From Serinicoccus sediminis (GTDB lineage Bacteria; Actinomycetota; Actinomycetes; Actinomycetales; Dermatophilaceae), in NCBI RefSeq assembly GCF_004153545.1, contig NZ_SDVA01000010.1:62001-126000 (forward strand): DNA of 64,000 bases, read 5' to 3'. Below are positions 1-8,799 of the stretch, in pieces. The translations under genes and the position numbers were made by a program. Position 1 is the first letter of the stretch, and each line of letters starts with the position of its first letter. The notes under the pieces are model-generated. The model was given only the letters and a program-made list of their open reading frames with translations, had not been told where the DNA came from and did no database searches.

Positions 1-566
1 CGCTCCCGGGGTCGCTGCGTGGTGGAGCGGACGGGCGCCAGCATGGCGATGGTGAGGGCGACGGCCCCGCCCACCGCCGCGTCCAGCCACCGGCTGAACG
101 CCTCGCCGTCGCCCGCGACGAGGGTGGTGATGATGACCCCCTGGATGCCGGCCTGCATCATGAGCAGCTGGCCCGCCCCGGCCAGGACCGCCAGCGACAT
201 GGCCACGACGCAGACCGCGAAGATCTGCCACAGGCCGGTGCCGAAGGCGTGCACGAAGACGTCACCGATGGCGACCCCGATGGCGACGCCGACGGTGAGC
301 TCGGCGATGCGGCGCACCCTGTCCCCGTAGGTGATACCCAGGCAGACCATCGCGGTGATGGGGGCGAAGAAGGGCAGCGGGTGCCCCAGCAGGTCGTGCG
401 CGATGAACCAGGCGAGGACCGCGCCGGTGGCGGCCTGCAGGATGAGCCAGGCCCGGGCCCGCAGACGCCGGAGGCGGGTGCGGGTGGCGCTGGTGCTGAT
501 CTCCTCGCGCAGCGGGTCCAGCACGACGTGGCCCGCGGCGCGGGCGTGCTCGCGGGCACTGCTCAT
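1..566 (-). CDS. FUSC-family membrane protein, C-terminus cut by window edge
   Basis: The reading frame starts at an ATG at 566 and runs off the left edge without a stop, giving 188 residues. After a basic, soluble first 40 residues there are tandem hydrophobic segments (roughly residues 42-60, 65-80, 88-110, 112-135, 140-165). The hairpin-rich pattern, with PLPFFAPITAMVCLGI and a later GDxFVHAFGTGLWQ stretch, is typical of FUSC or aromatic-acid exporter (ArAE) proteins that sit in the inner membrane. Substrate cannot be read from sequence. It is followed on the same strand by no gene in the window. Family call is fairly sure, function open. Confidence 0.7.
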   Translation of the reverse strand, partial: MSSAREHARAAGHVVLDPLREEISTSATRTRLRRLRARAWLILQAATGAVLAWFIAHDLLGHPLPFFAPITAMVCLGITYGDRVRRIAELTVGVAIGVAIGDVFVHAFGTGLWQIFAVCVVAMSLAVLAGAGQLLMMQAGIQGVIITTLVAGDGEAFSRWLDAAVGGAVALTIAMLAPVRSTTQRPRE

Positions 567-612
567 GGGTCCAGTGTGACCGAACCCGGGCCCGGGCGCC
601 CGCGCTCGGCGG

Positions 613-1260
613 TCAGGCGCTGCGCCGGTGCCGGGCGAGGGCGTCCAGGTCCCGCTCCGCCCCCTCCGCCTCGACCCGCGCGACCCGCTCGCGCCCGAAG
701 GCGTGCAGCAGCAGCTCCAGCGGGGCCCCGGTGAGGACCACCGATCCGGTGCCCTCGGGGGGCCGCCGCAGCGGCACCCGCCCGTGCCCCGGTGCGACGG
801 CGACGACACCGCAGGGCGCCGAGCGGTAGAGCAGGCGGCCGGTGCCGCGCAAGGTCCCCCACAGCTGCTCCTGGGTCGCGGCGGGCAGCGGGGTCGGCTC
901 CCAGCCCGGCTGCGCCCGGGCCATGTCCTCGAGGTGGATGCTGAGCTCGGCGGTGTTGACCGCACGGTCGACGGCCCGCAGCCGGGTCGGCCACCAGGGT
1001 GCAGGGCCGCCGCGCACCGTCTCGACGAGCTCGTCGAAGGGTCGCCCGGCGGCCCGGTCCTGCAGCCGCTGGGTGTGCCGCTGCAGGGCCGGCACCGGCA
1101 GACCGACGCCGGGGAGCGCGTCGACCCGCGACTCGCGGACCACGAGGTGGCCGAGCAGGTCCCGGACCGTCCACGGGTCGCACAGGGTGGGGGCGTCCGG
1201 GCCGAGCCGGGTGGCGGTGGTCGCGACCAGGTCGCGCAGGACGTCGGGGGAGTGCGGCAT
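613..1260 (-). CDS. TIGR03085-like DinB/maleylpyruvate isomerase-fold protein
   Basis: A 215-residue soluble protein. The N-terminus (about residues 1-40) has the LxxxxxTLCDPWTVRDLLGHLVVRE layout of the actinobacterial TIGR03085 metal-binding family, related to mycothiol-dependent maleylpyruvate isomerase. Histidines in LGHL and in SIHLED (about residue 115) are the likely metal ligands. The C-terminal third resembles the SCP2-like domain that ends with a GAPLELLLHAFGR segment. The ATG at 1260 is chosen; an in-frame ATG at 1269 adds three residues and neither has a clear ribosome binding site. The enzyme reaction is unknown. It is divergent from the ABC genes that follow. Confidence 0.72.
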   Translation of the reverse strand: MPHSPDVLRDLVATTATRLGPDAPTLCDPWTVRDLLGHLVVRESRVDALPGVGLPVPALQRHTQRLQDRAAGRPFDELVETVRGGPAPWWPTRLRAVDRAVNTAELSIHLEDMARAQPGWEPTPLPAATQEQLWGTLRGTGRLLYRSAPCGVVAVAPGHGRVPLRRPPEGTGSVVLTGAPLELLLHAFGRERVARVEAEGAERDLDALARHRRSA

Positions 1261-1354
1261 ACCTGTCATCGAACCACGGGAAGGTCTGTCGGGCACGCGT
1301 GGTTGGATGGGTGAGTTCACTCCCTTCCCCCCTCTCCCAGGAGGCCCCTTCTCC

Positions 1355-3190
1355 ATGTCCGCCACTGCCTCCAGCGCGCCGGTGCCCCGTCCTGTCGCGG
1401 ACCGAGCCGTGCTGCGCCGGGGCCTGCGGGTCATCTGGGGCGGGATGGTCGCCCAGAAGCGCCCGGTGGGCGTCGCGGTGGTGGGCTCGGTGCTGTGGGC
1501 CGGGGCGACGGTGGCCACCGCCGGGGCCATCGGCTGGCTGACCTCCGAGGTGGTCGAGCCCGCGGTCGGCGCGCGGCGGATCGAGGCGGCGGGCCTGTGG
1601 ACGATCTTCGGGGTGCTCGTGGCGGTGCTCGTGGTGAACGTCACCGGGGTCATCCTGCGCCGGGTCTACGCCACCGTCGCCGGGTTCAACCTGCAGGCCG
1701 ACTACCGCCAGCGGGTGACCCGCCAGTACCTCCGGCTGCCGCTGTCGTGGCACCACGCCCACCCCTCCGGGCAGCTGCTGTCCAACGCGCACGCGGACGT
1801 GGAGGCCACCTGGCAGGTCTTCAACCCGTTGCCGATGGCGATCGGCGTCATCTTCATGCTCGTCATCGCGGGCACGATGATGGTGCTCGTCGACCCGCTG
1901 CTGGCGATCCTGGGTCTGCTCGTCTTCCCGGGTCTGTTCGCCGCCAACCTGGTCTTCCAGCGGGTCATGTCGCCGCGGATCACCCGGGCCCAGCAGCTGC
2001 GCGCCGAGGTCGCCGAGGTCGCGCACGAGTCCTTCGAGGCCGGGCTGGTCGTCAAGGCCATGGGCCGGGAGGACCAGGAGACCGAGCGCTTCCGCGCCAA
2101 GACCTACGAGCTGCGGGACGCGCTCATCCTCGTCGGCCGCACCCGCGGGGTGTTCGAGCCGGTCATCGAGGCGATCCCCACGCTGGGCACGCTCGCCGTG
2201 CTGGGGGTCGGCACCTGGCAGGTGTCCCGGGGCGAGCTGGACGCCGCGGAGGTCGTGCAGATGGCCTACCTCTTCTCCATCCTGGCCTTCCCGGTCCGCG
2301 CGCTGGGCTGGGTGCTGGCGGAGATCCCGCGCTCGGTCGTGGGGCACGACCGGGTGCAGCACGTCCTGCAGGCCGAGGGGGGTATGGCGTACGGCACCTC
2401 GGCGCTGCCCCGGCGCGCCCCCGCCTCCTCGCGTCTCGCGGGGGTCACCTACGCCCACGCGGGGGAGGAGCGCCCGACGATCCGCGGCGTCACCCTCGAC
2501 ATCCCCTCGGGTGGCACGGTGGCCCTCGTCGGCCCGACCGGGTCGGGCAAGAGCACCCTGGCCAACCTCACCCTGCGGCTCGTCGACGCCGACAGCGGGT
2601 CGGTCCGCCTCGACGGCGTCGAGGCCCGGGAGCTCGCCCGGGGCCAGCTGCCGGCCAGCGCCGCGCTGGTCGCCCAGCAGACCTTCATGTTCGACGACAC
2701 GGTCCGCGGCAACATCACGCTGGGTGCGGACGCCGAGGACGCCGAGGTGTGGGAGTCGCTGCGGATCGCCCAGGCCGACGACTTCGTGCGGTCCCTGCCC
2801 GCGGGCCTCGACACCGTCATCGGCGAGCGCGGGGGCAGCCTGTCCGGCGGGCAGCGGCAGCGCATCGCGCTCGCCCGGGCCATCTGGCGCCGGCCGCGGC
2901 TGCTGGTGCTGGACGACGCCACCAGCGCCGTCGACCCGTCCGTGGAGCAGGCCATCCTGGCCGGGCTGCGGGAGGCGCGCGGCGGCATGACCGTCCTGGT
3001 CGTCGCCTACCGGCTGGCGACCATCCTGCTCGCCGACGAGGTCGTCTACGTGGAGCACGGCGCCGTCGTGGACCAGGGGTCGCACGAGCTGCTGCTGGGC
3101 CGGTGCCGGGGCTACGTCGACCTGGTCCAGGCGTACTCGAGGGAGGCGGCCGAGCGGGCCGCCGTGACACGGCAGGAGGAGCCGTCATGA
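1355..3190 (+). CDS. ABC exporter half-transporter, subunit with degenerate ATP site
   Basis: A 611-residue fusion of a six-helix exporter domain (about residues 20-320) and an ATPase domain (about 350-600). Visible motifs are Walker A GPTGSGKST, signature LSGGQ at 496 and Walker B LLVLDD. The catalytic Glu after Walker B is Asp (D521) and the H-loop His is Tyr (Y552, in VAYRLATIL), so this subunit's own ATP site is probably non-hydrolytic. The start ATG is set by a CAGGAGG site at 1339-1345; the longer upstream frame is not supported. It overlaps the next ABC gene by 4 nt, implying one heterodimeric exporter in the inner membrane. Substrate unknown; multidrug or lipid export is typical of the family. 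Confidence 0.9.
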   Translation: MSATASSAPVPRPVADRAVLRRGLRVIWGGMVAQKRPVGVAVVGSVLWAGATVATAGAIGWLTSEVVEPAVGARRIEAAGLWTIFGVLVAVLVVNVTGVILRRVYATVAGFNLQADYRQRVTRQYLRLPLSWHHAHPSGQLLSNAHADVEATWQVFNPLPMAIGVIFMLVIAGTMMVLVDPLLAILGLLVFPGLFAANLVFQRVMSPRITRAQQLRAEVAEVAHESFEAGLVVKAMGREDQETERFRAKTYELRDALILVGRTRGVFEPVIEAIPTLGTLAVLGVGTWQVSRGELDAAEVVQMAYLFSILAFPVRALGWVLAEIPRSVVGHDRVQHVLQAEGGMAYGTSALPRRAPASSRLAGVTYAHAGEERPTIRGVTLDIPSGGTVALVGPTGSGKSTLANLTLRLVDADSGSVRLDGVEARELARGQLPASAALVAQQTFMFDDTVRGNITLGADAEDAEVWESLRIAQADDFVRSLPAGLDTVIGERGGSLSGGQRQRIALARAIWRRPRLLVLDDATSAVDPSVEQAILAGLREARGGMTVLVVAYRLATILLADEVVYVEHGAVVDQGSHELLLGRCRGYVDLVQAYSREAAERAAVTRQEEPS

Positions 3191-4992
3191 GCACGGCCGC
3201 GGCGAGGGAGTCCAGCCGGATCGACGCGCAGTCCGAGCTCGGCGTCGGGGCGACGCTGCGCCGGGGGTTCCAGCTGTCGCCGGAGCTCAAGGTCGGCCTG
3301 TGGCTGACCGTCGCGCTGGCCCTGGTCGCGACCGTGGGGCGGGTGGTCATCCCCTTCGTCGTGCAACAGGCCACCGACAACGGCATCCAGGCCGAGGGCG
3401 GGCCCGACGTCGGCTTCGTGCTCACCGCGATCGCCGCCGCCGCCGGCGTGGTCGTCGTCACCTCGCTGGCGCAGTTTGCCGTCAACGTCCGCCTCTTCCG
3501 CTCGGCCGAGTCGGGGCTGGCCACGCTGCGGCTCAAGGCCTTCCGCCACATCCACGACCTGTCGGTGCTGACCCAGAGCACCGAGCGACGGGGCGCGCTG
3601 GTCTCCCGCGTGACCAGCGACGTCGACACCATCTCCATGTTCGTGCAGTTCGGCGGGCTCATGCTGCTCGTCAGCTCGGCGCAGATCGTGCTGGCCACGA
3701 TCCTCATGGTCGCCTACAGCCCCGTCCTGGCCGGGGTCGTCTACCTCTGCCTGCTCCCGTTGATGCTGCTGGTGCGCCGTCTGCAGCCGGTGCTGGGCCG
3801 TGCCTACGGCACCGTGCGGGAGCGGGTCGGCGACCTGCTGGGCGCCATCAGCGAGGCGATCGTCGGCGCCACGACCATCCGCGCCTACGGGGTCGAGGAC
3901 CGCACCGCGACCCGCATCGACGGGGCGATCGAGGCGCACCGCCGGTCGGCGATCCGGGCGCAGGTGCGCTCGGTCCTGGCCTTCGTCTCGGGGCAGACCT
4001 TCGCCGGCGTGACCACCGCGGTCGTGCTCGTCGTGGGCACCGTGCTGGCGGCCCGGGGCGACCTGACGCTCGGCCAGCTGCTCGCCTTCCTCTTCCTCGT
4101 CAACCTCTTCACCCAGCCGGTGCTCATGGCCACCGAGATCTTCACCGAGATGCAGAACGCCGTGGCCGGCTGGCGGCGCGTCATCGGCGTCATCGACACC
4201 CCGGCCGACGTCTCCGACCCGGGTGCCGACGGCGTCGTCCTCGACCGGGGGCCCATCACCATCGACTTCGACGGGGTGTGGTTCTCCTACCCCGGTGGGG
4301 AGCCGGTCCTGCGGGACGTCGACCTGCGCATCGAGCCGCACACCCGGGTCGCCGTCGTCGGCCAGACGGGCTCCGGCAAGACGACCCTGGCCAAGCTGCT
4401 GACGCGGCTGATGGACCCCAGCGACGGCGTGGTGCGGCTCGACGGCACCGACCTGCGCGACGTGAGCTTCGCCAGCCTGCGCCAACGGGTCGTGCTCGTC
4501 CCGCAGGAGGGCTTCCTCTTCGACGCCGACCTGGCCGACAACATCCGGTTCGCCCGCCCGGAGGCCACCGACGAGGAACTGCGCCTCGCGGTCACCGAGC
4601 TCGGGCTCGACGCGTGGGTCGAGGGGCTGCCGCACGGCCTGGCGACCCAGGTCGGCCAGCGGGGCGAGTCGCTGTCGGCGGGGGAGCGCCAGCTGGTGGC
4701 CATCGCCCGCGCCTATCTCGCCGACCCCGACCTGCTGGTGCTCGACGAGGCGACCAGCGCCGTCGACCCGGCCACCGAGGTGCGGGTGCAGCGAGCCCTG
4801 GAGGGGCTGACCACCGGCCGGACCTCGGTGGCCATCGCCCACCGCCTCTCGACCGCGGAGGCGGCCGACCTCGTGGTCGTGGTGGACGCCGGGCGCATCG
4901 TCGAGCTCGGACCGCACCGGGAGCTCGTCGGGCAGGACGGCGTCTACGCCCGGATGCACCGGTCGTGGGCCGCGCAGCAGAGCACGGGCTGA
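3187..4992 (+). CDS. ABC exporter half-transporter, catalytically intact partner
   Basis: A 601-residue half-transporter: membrane domain about residues 25-330, ATPase about 350-600. Walker A GQTGSGKTT, Walker B LLVLDE with catalytic E521, and H-loop H552 are intact, but the signature is LSAGE (from residue 496) instead of LSGGQ. In a heterodimer each ATP site pairs the Walker motifs of one subunit with the signature of the other. This off-consensus signature would therefore face the degenerate Walker site of the upstream subunit, leaving one good and one poor site. The ATG overlaps the previous stop (ATGA), so the two are translationally coupled. No substrate clue beyond adjacency to the trp cluster. 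Confidence 0.9.
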   Translation: MSTAAARESSRIDAQSELGVGATLRRGFQLSPELKVGLWLTVALALVATVGRVVIPFVVQQATDNGIQAEGGPDVGFVLTAIAAAAGVVVVTSLAQFAVNVRLFRSAESGLATLRLKAFRHIHDLSVLTQSTERRGALVSRVTSDVDTISMFVQFGGLMLLVSSAQIVLATILMVAYSPVLAGVVYLCLLPLMLLVRRLQPVLGRAYGTVRERVGDLLGAISEAIVGATTIRAYGVEDRTATRIDGAIEAHRRSAIRAQVRSVLAFVSGQTFAGVTTAVVLVVGTVLAARGDLTLGQLLAFLFLVNLFTQPVLMATEIFTEMQNAVAGWRRVIGVIDTPADVSDPGADGVVLDRGPITIDFDGVWFSYPGGEPVLRDVDLRIEPHTRVAVVGQTGSGKTTLAKLLTRLMDPSDGVVRLDGTDLRDVSFASLRQRVVLVPQEGFLFDADLADNIRFARPEATDEELRLAVTELGLDAWVEGLPHGLATQVGQRGESLSAGERQLVAIARAYLADPDLLVLDEATSAVDPATEVRVQRALEGLTTGRTSVAIAHRLSTAEAADLVVVVDAGRIVELGPHRELVGQDGVYARMHRSWAAQQSTG

Positions 4993-5003
4993 GCGGCGTC
5001 GAC

Positions 5004-5636
5004 GTGGCCGCGTCGGGCAGCCGTCGGGCGAGAGGCCGTCCCTCACCCGAGCGCCGTGGGCGCACCGCGGTGGTCGTCCTGCTCGGTGCCAGCACCGGCC
5101 TCCTGGCGTCCGGGCAGCCCTGGTCGGTCCGGGCCGGGGTGGACCCGGCCGGGGTGGCCACCCGCGAGACCTGGACCGGGCAGGAGCTGGCGCCCTCCGT
5201 GGCGGCCGTCCTGCTGGTCGTGGCCGTGGCCACGCTCGCCGGCGTGGCGTGGCCCGGCCGGCCCGGGACGGTCGGGCGGGTGCTGGCGGGGGTGTCGGCC
5301 GCCATGGCCCTGGGTCTGACGGTGACGGCCCGCCCGCCGGACCCGACCTCCTGGTGGTGGGTCGGCCTCGGCGGCGCCGTGGTGGCCTGCGGCGGCGCCC
5401 TCACCCTGCTGCTGCCCGCCCGACGGGGCCGCCGGGTGACCGGCGCCCGCCGCGCGCGCCCGGGGCGGACGGCATACCCGTCGGTCGACCCGCACGAACG
5501 GGCCCGACGGACCGACAAGGCGTCCTGGTCCGCGCTCTCGCGGGGCGAGGACCCGACGGCCGCGCCTGGTCGGCCGGTGGACGGGACGGCTGGCACAATG
5601 GGCCCCGAGGGTCAGGACGACCCGCCCCACCGCTGA
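5004..5636 (+). CDS. Trp-operon-associated membrane protein (TIGR02234-like)
   Basis: About 210 residues with four hydrophobic segments (roughly residues 23-43, 62-84, 94-113, 119-140). A loop with QPWSV follows the first helix, and the fourth segment opens with three Trp. The basic and proline-rich C-terminal tail of about 65 residues is probably cytoplasmic. Length, topology and place just before a small HGxxxAAW protein and trpC match the actinobacterial Trp_oprn_chp family, whose role in tryptophan synthesis is not known. GTG at 5004 is the best start, only 12 nt after the ABC stop, so it may be read from the ABC transcript. The usual upstream neighbour, trpE, is absent. Confidence 0.75.
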   Translation: MAASGSRRARGRPSPERRGRTAVVVLLGASTGLLASGQPWSVRAGVDPAGVATRETWTGQELAPSVAAVLLVVAVATLAGVAWPGRPGTVGRVLAGVSAAMALGLTVTARPPDPTSWWWVGLGGAVVACGGALTLLLPARRGRRVTGARRARPGRTAYPSVDPHERARRTDKASWSALSRGEDPTAAPGRPVDGTAGTMGPEGQDDPPHR

Positions 5637-5654
5637 GTCGAGGAGCACAGCCAC

Positions 5655-5867
5655 ATGCACGAGGACAGCCACGGTCACAGCGTCGCCGCCTGGGTGGGCG
5701 TCGGCATCATGCTGCTCGCCAGCGTCATCGGCAGCTGGGGCGTCGTGTTCTCCCCGGACTGGCTCCTCTACGTCGGCCTCGCCCTCGGGGTGGTCGGCGC
5801 GCTCGCGTGGTACCTCCTGGACCGCTTCGGCATGGGCGACCCGCACCAGCACGCCACCGAGCACTGA
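5655..5867 (+). CDS. Small HGxxPAAW-family membrane protein
   Basis: A 70-residue protein with His-rich ends and two membrane helices (about residues 13-32 and 36-54). The N-terminal HGHSVAAW matches the HGxxPAAW signature, with Val in place of the usual Pro. The family is known almost only from actinobacterial trp loci, between the Trp-associated membrane protein and trpC, exactly as here. Function is unknown; the terminal histidines suggest metal or proton contact but this is a guess. The ATG follows GAGGAGCACAG (5640-5650), a good ribosome binding site. It lies 18 nt after the preceding gene and 45 nt before trpC. Confidence 0.75.
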   Translation: MHEDSHGHSVAAWVGVGIMLLASVIGSWGVVFSPDWLLYVGLALGVVGALAWYLLDRFGMGDPHQHATEH

Positions 5868-5900
5868 CCCTCCCCGTCCTGGGGCGTCCGGGGCGGCGAC

Positions 5901-5906
5901 TACGCT
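5901..5906 (+). promoter_or_regulatory. Leaderless -10 element for trpC
   Basis: TACGCT fits TANNNT and ends 6 nt before the trpC GTG, the spacing that puts the transcription start on the initiation codon. The nearby GGAG is too close to the GTG to be a good ribosome binding site. An internal promoter would let trpCBA be expressed apart from the membrane genes upstream. Confidence 0.5.
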
Positions 5907-5912
5907 GGAGGC

Positions 5913-6746
5913 GTGTCCACCGTGCTCGAGGAGATCGTCCGCGGGGTCCGCGAGGACCTCGACCACCGTCGCCTGTCCACGCCCCTGGAGGAGCTGCAGG
6001 AGCGTGCCCGGCGCGCCCCGACCTGCCGTGACGCCTGGGCCGCGCTGACCGGGCCGGGCACCCACGTCATCGCCGAGGTCAAGCGCAGCAGCCCGTCGAA
6101 GGGGGCGCTCGCGGCGATCGCCGAGCCGGCCTCGCTCGCCGCCGACTACGAGGCCGGCGGCGCGAGCGTCGTCAGCGTCCTCACCGAGGGCCGTCGCTTC
6201 GGTGGCTCGCTGGCCGACCTGGACGCCGTACGTGCCGCGGTCGACATCCCCGTGCTGCGCAAGGACTTCGTCGTCGACCCCTACCAGGTGTGGGAGGCCC
6301 GGGCGCACGGGGCGGACCTCGTCCTGCTCATCGTCGCCGCGCTGCCGCAGGAGGTGCTGGTCGGGCTCCTCGAGCGCACCGAGGCGCTGGGGATGCAGGC
6401 GCTGGTGGAGGTGCACGACGAGCCCGAGCTGGAGCGCGCCCTCGTTGCGGGGGCCCGGGTCATCGGGGTCAACAACCGCAACCTCAAGACCCTCGAGGTC
6501 GACCGCGACACCTTCTCCCGGCTCGCCCCCGCCATCCCCGCCGACCGCGTGGCGGTCGCGGAGTCCGGGGTCAGGGGGCCGCTCGACGTCGTCGAGCTCG
6601 CGGAGGCCGGGGCCCAGGCCGTGCTCGTGGGGGAGGCGCTGGTCACCGACGGCGCCCCGAGGGAGGCGGTCGCCCGCATGGTGGCGGCCGGATCGCACCC
6701 GGCGCTGCACGCCGGCGCCGGCTCAAGGGCAGGAGGACGTCGATGA
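5913..6746 (+). CDS. trpC: Indole-3-glycerol phosphate synthase
   Basis: A 277-residue TIM barrel that closes the pyrrole ring of indole-3-glycerol phosphate from CdRP in tryptophan synthesis. Family landmarks are present: the catalytic Lys in [10 protein letters not shown] (about residue 54), [11 protein letters not shown] (about 115), VNNRNLKT (about 190) and AESGV (about 217) at the phosphate-binding end. The GTG start at 5913 gives the usual N-terminus ([15 protein letters not shown]). The length is normal apart from a short basic, Gly-rich tail. The stop overlaps the trpB ATG (ATGA), so trpC, trpB and trpA form one coupled unit. Confidence 0.95.
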   Translation: MSTVLEEIVRGVREDLDHRRLSTPLEELQERARRAPTCRDAWAALTGPGTHVIAEVKRSSPSKGALAAIAEPASLAADYEAGGASVVSVLTEGRRFGGSLADLDAVRAAVDIPVLRKDFVVDPYQVWEARAHGADLVLLIVAALPQEVLVGLLERTEALGMQALVEVHDEPELERALVAGARVIGVNNRNLKTLEVDRDTFSRLAPAIPADRVAVAESGVRGPLDVVELAEAGAQAVLVGEALVTDGAPREAVARMVAAGSHPALHAGAGSRAGGRR

Positions 6747-8017
6747 CCGCGACACCCCGCACCACCACCGACCGGTTCGGTGACTTCGGCGGGCGCTACG
6801 TGCCGGAGGCCCTCGTCGCGGCCCTGGACGAGCTGGACGCCGCCCGGACCGAGGCCATGGCCGACCCCGACTTCCGGGCCGAGCTGGACCGCCTGCAGCG
6901 CGACTACACCGGGCGACCCAGCCCGCTCACCGAGGTGCCGCGCTTCGCCGCGCACGCGGGGGGCCCGCGGATCTTCCTCAAGCGCGAGGACCTCAACCAC
7001 ACCGGCTCCCACAAGATCAACAACGTCCTGGGCCAGGCGCTGCTCGCGGTGCGGATGGGCAAGCGCCGTGTCATCGCCGAGACGGGGGCCGGCCAGCACG
7101 GCGTGGCGACGGCCACCGCAGCGGCCCTGCTCGGTCTGGAGTGCACCGTCTACATGGGCCAGGTCGACACCGAGCGCCAGGCCCTCAACGTCGCCCGCAT
7201 GCGGCTGCTCGGCGCCGAGGTGGTGGCCGTCCCCACGGGCAGCGGCACCCTCAAGGACGCCATCAACGAGGCCATGCGCGACTGGGTGACGAACGTCGGT
7301 CACACCCACTACCTGCTCGGCACCGTGACCGGGCCGCACCCGTTCCCCACCATGGTGCGCGACTTCCACGCCGTCATCGGGCAGGAGGCCCGCAAGCAGC
7401 TGGACGACGTGGTCGGCGGCCTGCCGGACGCGGTGTGTGCCTGCGTGGGCGGCGGGTCCAACGCGATCGGCATCTTCCACGCCTTCCGCGACGAGCCGTC
7501 GGTGGCCCTGTGGGGCTTCGAGGCGGGTGGCGACGGCATCGAGTCGGGCCGCCACGCCGCACGGTTCTCCGGCGGCCAGCCGGGCGTGCTGCACGGCGCC
7601 TCGACCTACGTGCTCCAGGACGCCGACGGGCAGACCCTCGAGACCCACTCGGTGTCGGCCGGTCTCGACTATCCGTCCATCGGCCCCGAGCACGCCTTCC
7701 TCCACGACAGCGGGCTCGCGCGCTACGCCCCGGTCACCGACGACGAGGCCATGGAGGCCTTCCGGCTGCTCTGCCGCACCGAGGGCATCATCCCGGCCAT
7801 CGAGAGCGCGCACGCGCTCGCGGGTGCGCTGCGGATCGGTCCCGAGCTCGGCGAGGGCACGGTGCTGCTCGTCAACCTGTCCGGCCGCGGTGACAAGGAC
7901 GTCGACACCGCCGCCCGGTGGTTCGGCCTCGTCGACGACGAGGGGCAGGCGCGGGTGGACGGCGAGGCCGGACCCGGCGACGCGGACGCGGACCACGAGC
8001 AGGGGCCGGACGCATGA
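6743..8017 (+). CDS. trpB: Tryptophan synthase beta chain
   Basis: A 424-residue PLP enzyme that condenses indole with serine. The PLP lysine is K91 in HTGSHKINN and the catalytic Glu is in AETGAGQHG (E113). The Gly-rich phosphate loop [10 protein letters not shown] and the C-terminal LSGRGDKD are intact. About 25 acidic residues follow the conserved C-terminal helix and are not part of the fold. The start ATG at 6743 overlaps the trpC stop, preceded by AGGAGG (6730-6735). It should pair with the TrpA encoded directly downstream. Confidence 0.96.
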   Translation: MTATPRTTTDRFGDFGGRYVPEALVAALDELDAARTEAMADPDFRAELDRLQRDYTGRPSPLTEVPRFAAHAGGPRIFLKREDLNHTGSHKINNVLGQALLAVRMGKRRVIAETGAGQHGVATATAAALLGLECTVYMGQVDTERQALNVARMRLLGAEVVAVPTGSGTLKDAINEAMRDWVTNVGHTHYLLGTVTGPHPFPTMVRDFHAVIGQEARKQLDDVVGGLPDAVCACVGGGSNAIGIFHAFRDEPSVALWGFEAGGDGIESGRHAARFSGGQPGVLHGASTYVLQDADGQTLETHSVSAGLDYPSIGPEHAFLHDSGLARYAPVTDDEAMEAFRLLCRTEGIIPAIESAHALAGALRIGPELGEGTVLLVNLSGRGDKDVDTAARWFGLVDDEGQARVDGEAGPGDADADHEQGPDA

Positions 8018-8799
8018 GCGTCCTGGACGACGTCTTCACCCGCTGCGGTGAGGAAGGGCGCTCCGCCCTGGTCGGCTACCTCCCGGCCGGCTACCCCGAC
8101 CTCCCGACCTCGCTCGAGGCGGTCCGCACCCTCGCGAGGGCCGGGGCGGACGTCATCGAGGTCGGGGTGCCCTACACCGACCCGCTCATGGACGGCCCCG
8201 TCCTCGAGCGCGCGGCCAGCACCGCGCTGCGGGCCGGCTTCCGGCTGAAGGACGTCTTCACCGTCGTCGAGGCCGCCCGGGACGCCGGGGCGGTGCCGGT
8301 CGTCATGACCTACTGGAACCCCGTGCTGCGGTACGGCGTGGACCGGTTCGCCCAGGACCTCGCCGACGCCGGCGGTGCCGGGCTCATCACCCCCGACCTC
8401 ATCCCCGACGAGGCCGGGGCCTGGCGCTCGGCGGCCGAGGAGCGTGGGCTGGCGCCCGTCTTCCTCGTCGCACCCAGCTCCACCGACGACCGCCTGCGGT
8501 CGACCACCCAGGCCTGCCGCGGCTTCGTCTACGTCGCCTCGACCATGGGGGTCACCGGGGTGCGTGCCTCGGTCGGGTCGGACGCCGAACGGTTGGTGGA
8601 GCGCACCCGCGCCGTGACCGACCTGCCGCTGTGCGTCGGACTGGGGGTCAGCACCGGCGCCCAGGCGGCGCAGGTCGCCGCCTTCGCCGACGGCGTCATC
8701 GTCGGCTCGGCGCTCGTCCGGGCGCTCGGCGGCGAGGACGGCCTGAAGGACCTCGAGCACCTCACCCACCAGCTGGCGGAGGGGGTCCGCGGGGTATGA
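8014..8799 (+). CDS. trpA: Tryptophan synthase alpha chain
   Basis: A 261-residue TIM barrel that releases indole from indole-3-glycerol phosphate and passes it to TrpB. The catalytic Glu (in DVIEVGVPY) and Asp (in YTDPLMDGP) are present; most relatives have FSDP and ADGP, so this active-site strand is slightly off the consensus. [10 protein letters not shown] marks the phosphate-binding loop. The ATG overlaps the trpB stop by 4 nt. The stop in turn overlaps the ATG of a MauE-like membrane gene, which extends the operon beyond tryptophan synthesis. Confidence 0.95.
   Translation: MSVLDDVFTRCGEEGRSALVGYLPAGYPDLPTSLEAVRTLARAGADVIEVGVPYTDPLMDGPVLERAASTALRAGFRLKDVFTVVEAARDAGAVPVVMTYWNPVLRYGVDRFAQDLADAGGAGLITPDLIPDEAGAWRSAAEERGLAPVFLVAPSSTDDRLRSTTQACRGFVYVASTMGVTGVRASVGSDAERLVERTRAVTDLPLCVGLGVSTGAQAAQVAAFADGVIVGSALVRALGGEDGLKDLEHLTHQLAEGVRGV

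Noticed and set aside
563-3085. An 840-codon minus-strand open frame opposite the first ABC gene
   Set aside because: Shadow frame: composition is Asp/Gly/Arg/His-rich without motifs and it runs against a well-supported gene. The same applies to long frames at 23114-24787, 24839-26932, 26538-28856 and 56095-58146.
4992-5655. trp leader peptide with attenuator
   Set aside because: No short frame with consecutive Trp codons followed by alternative hairpins was found before the trp genes; the Trp triplet lies inside a membrane helix of the TIGR02234-like protein.
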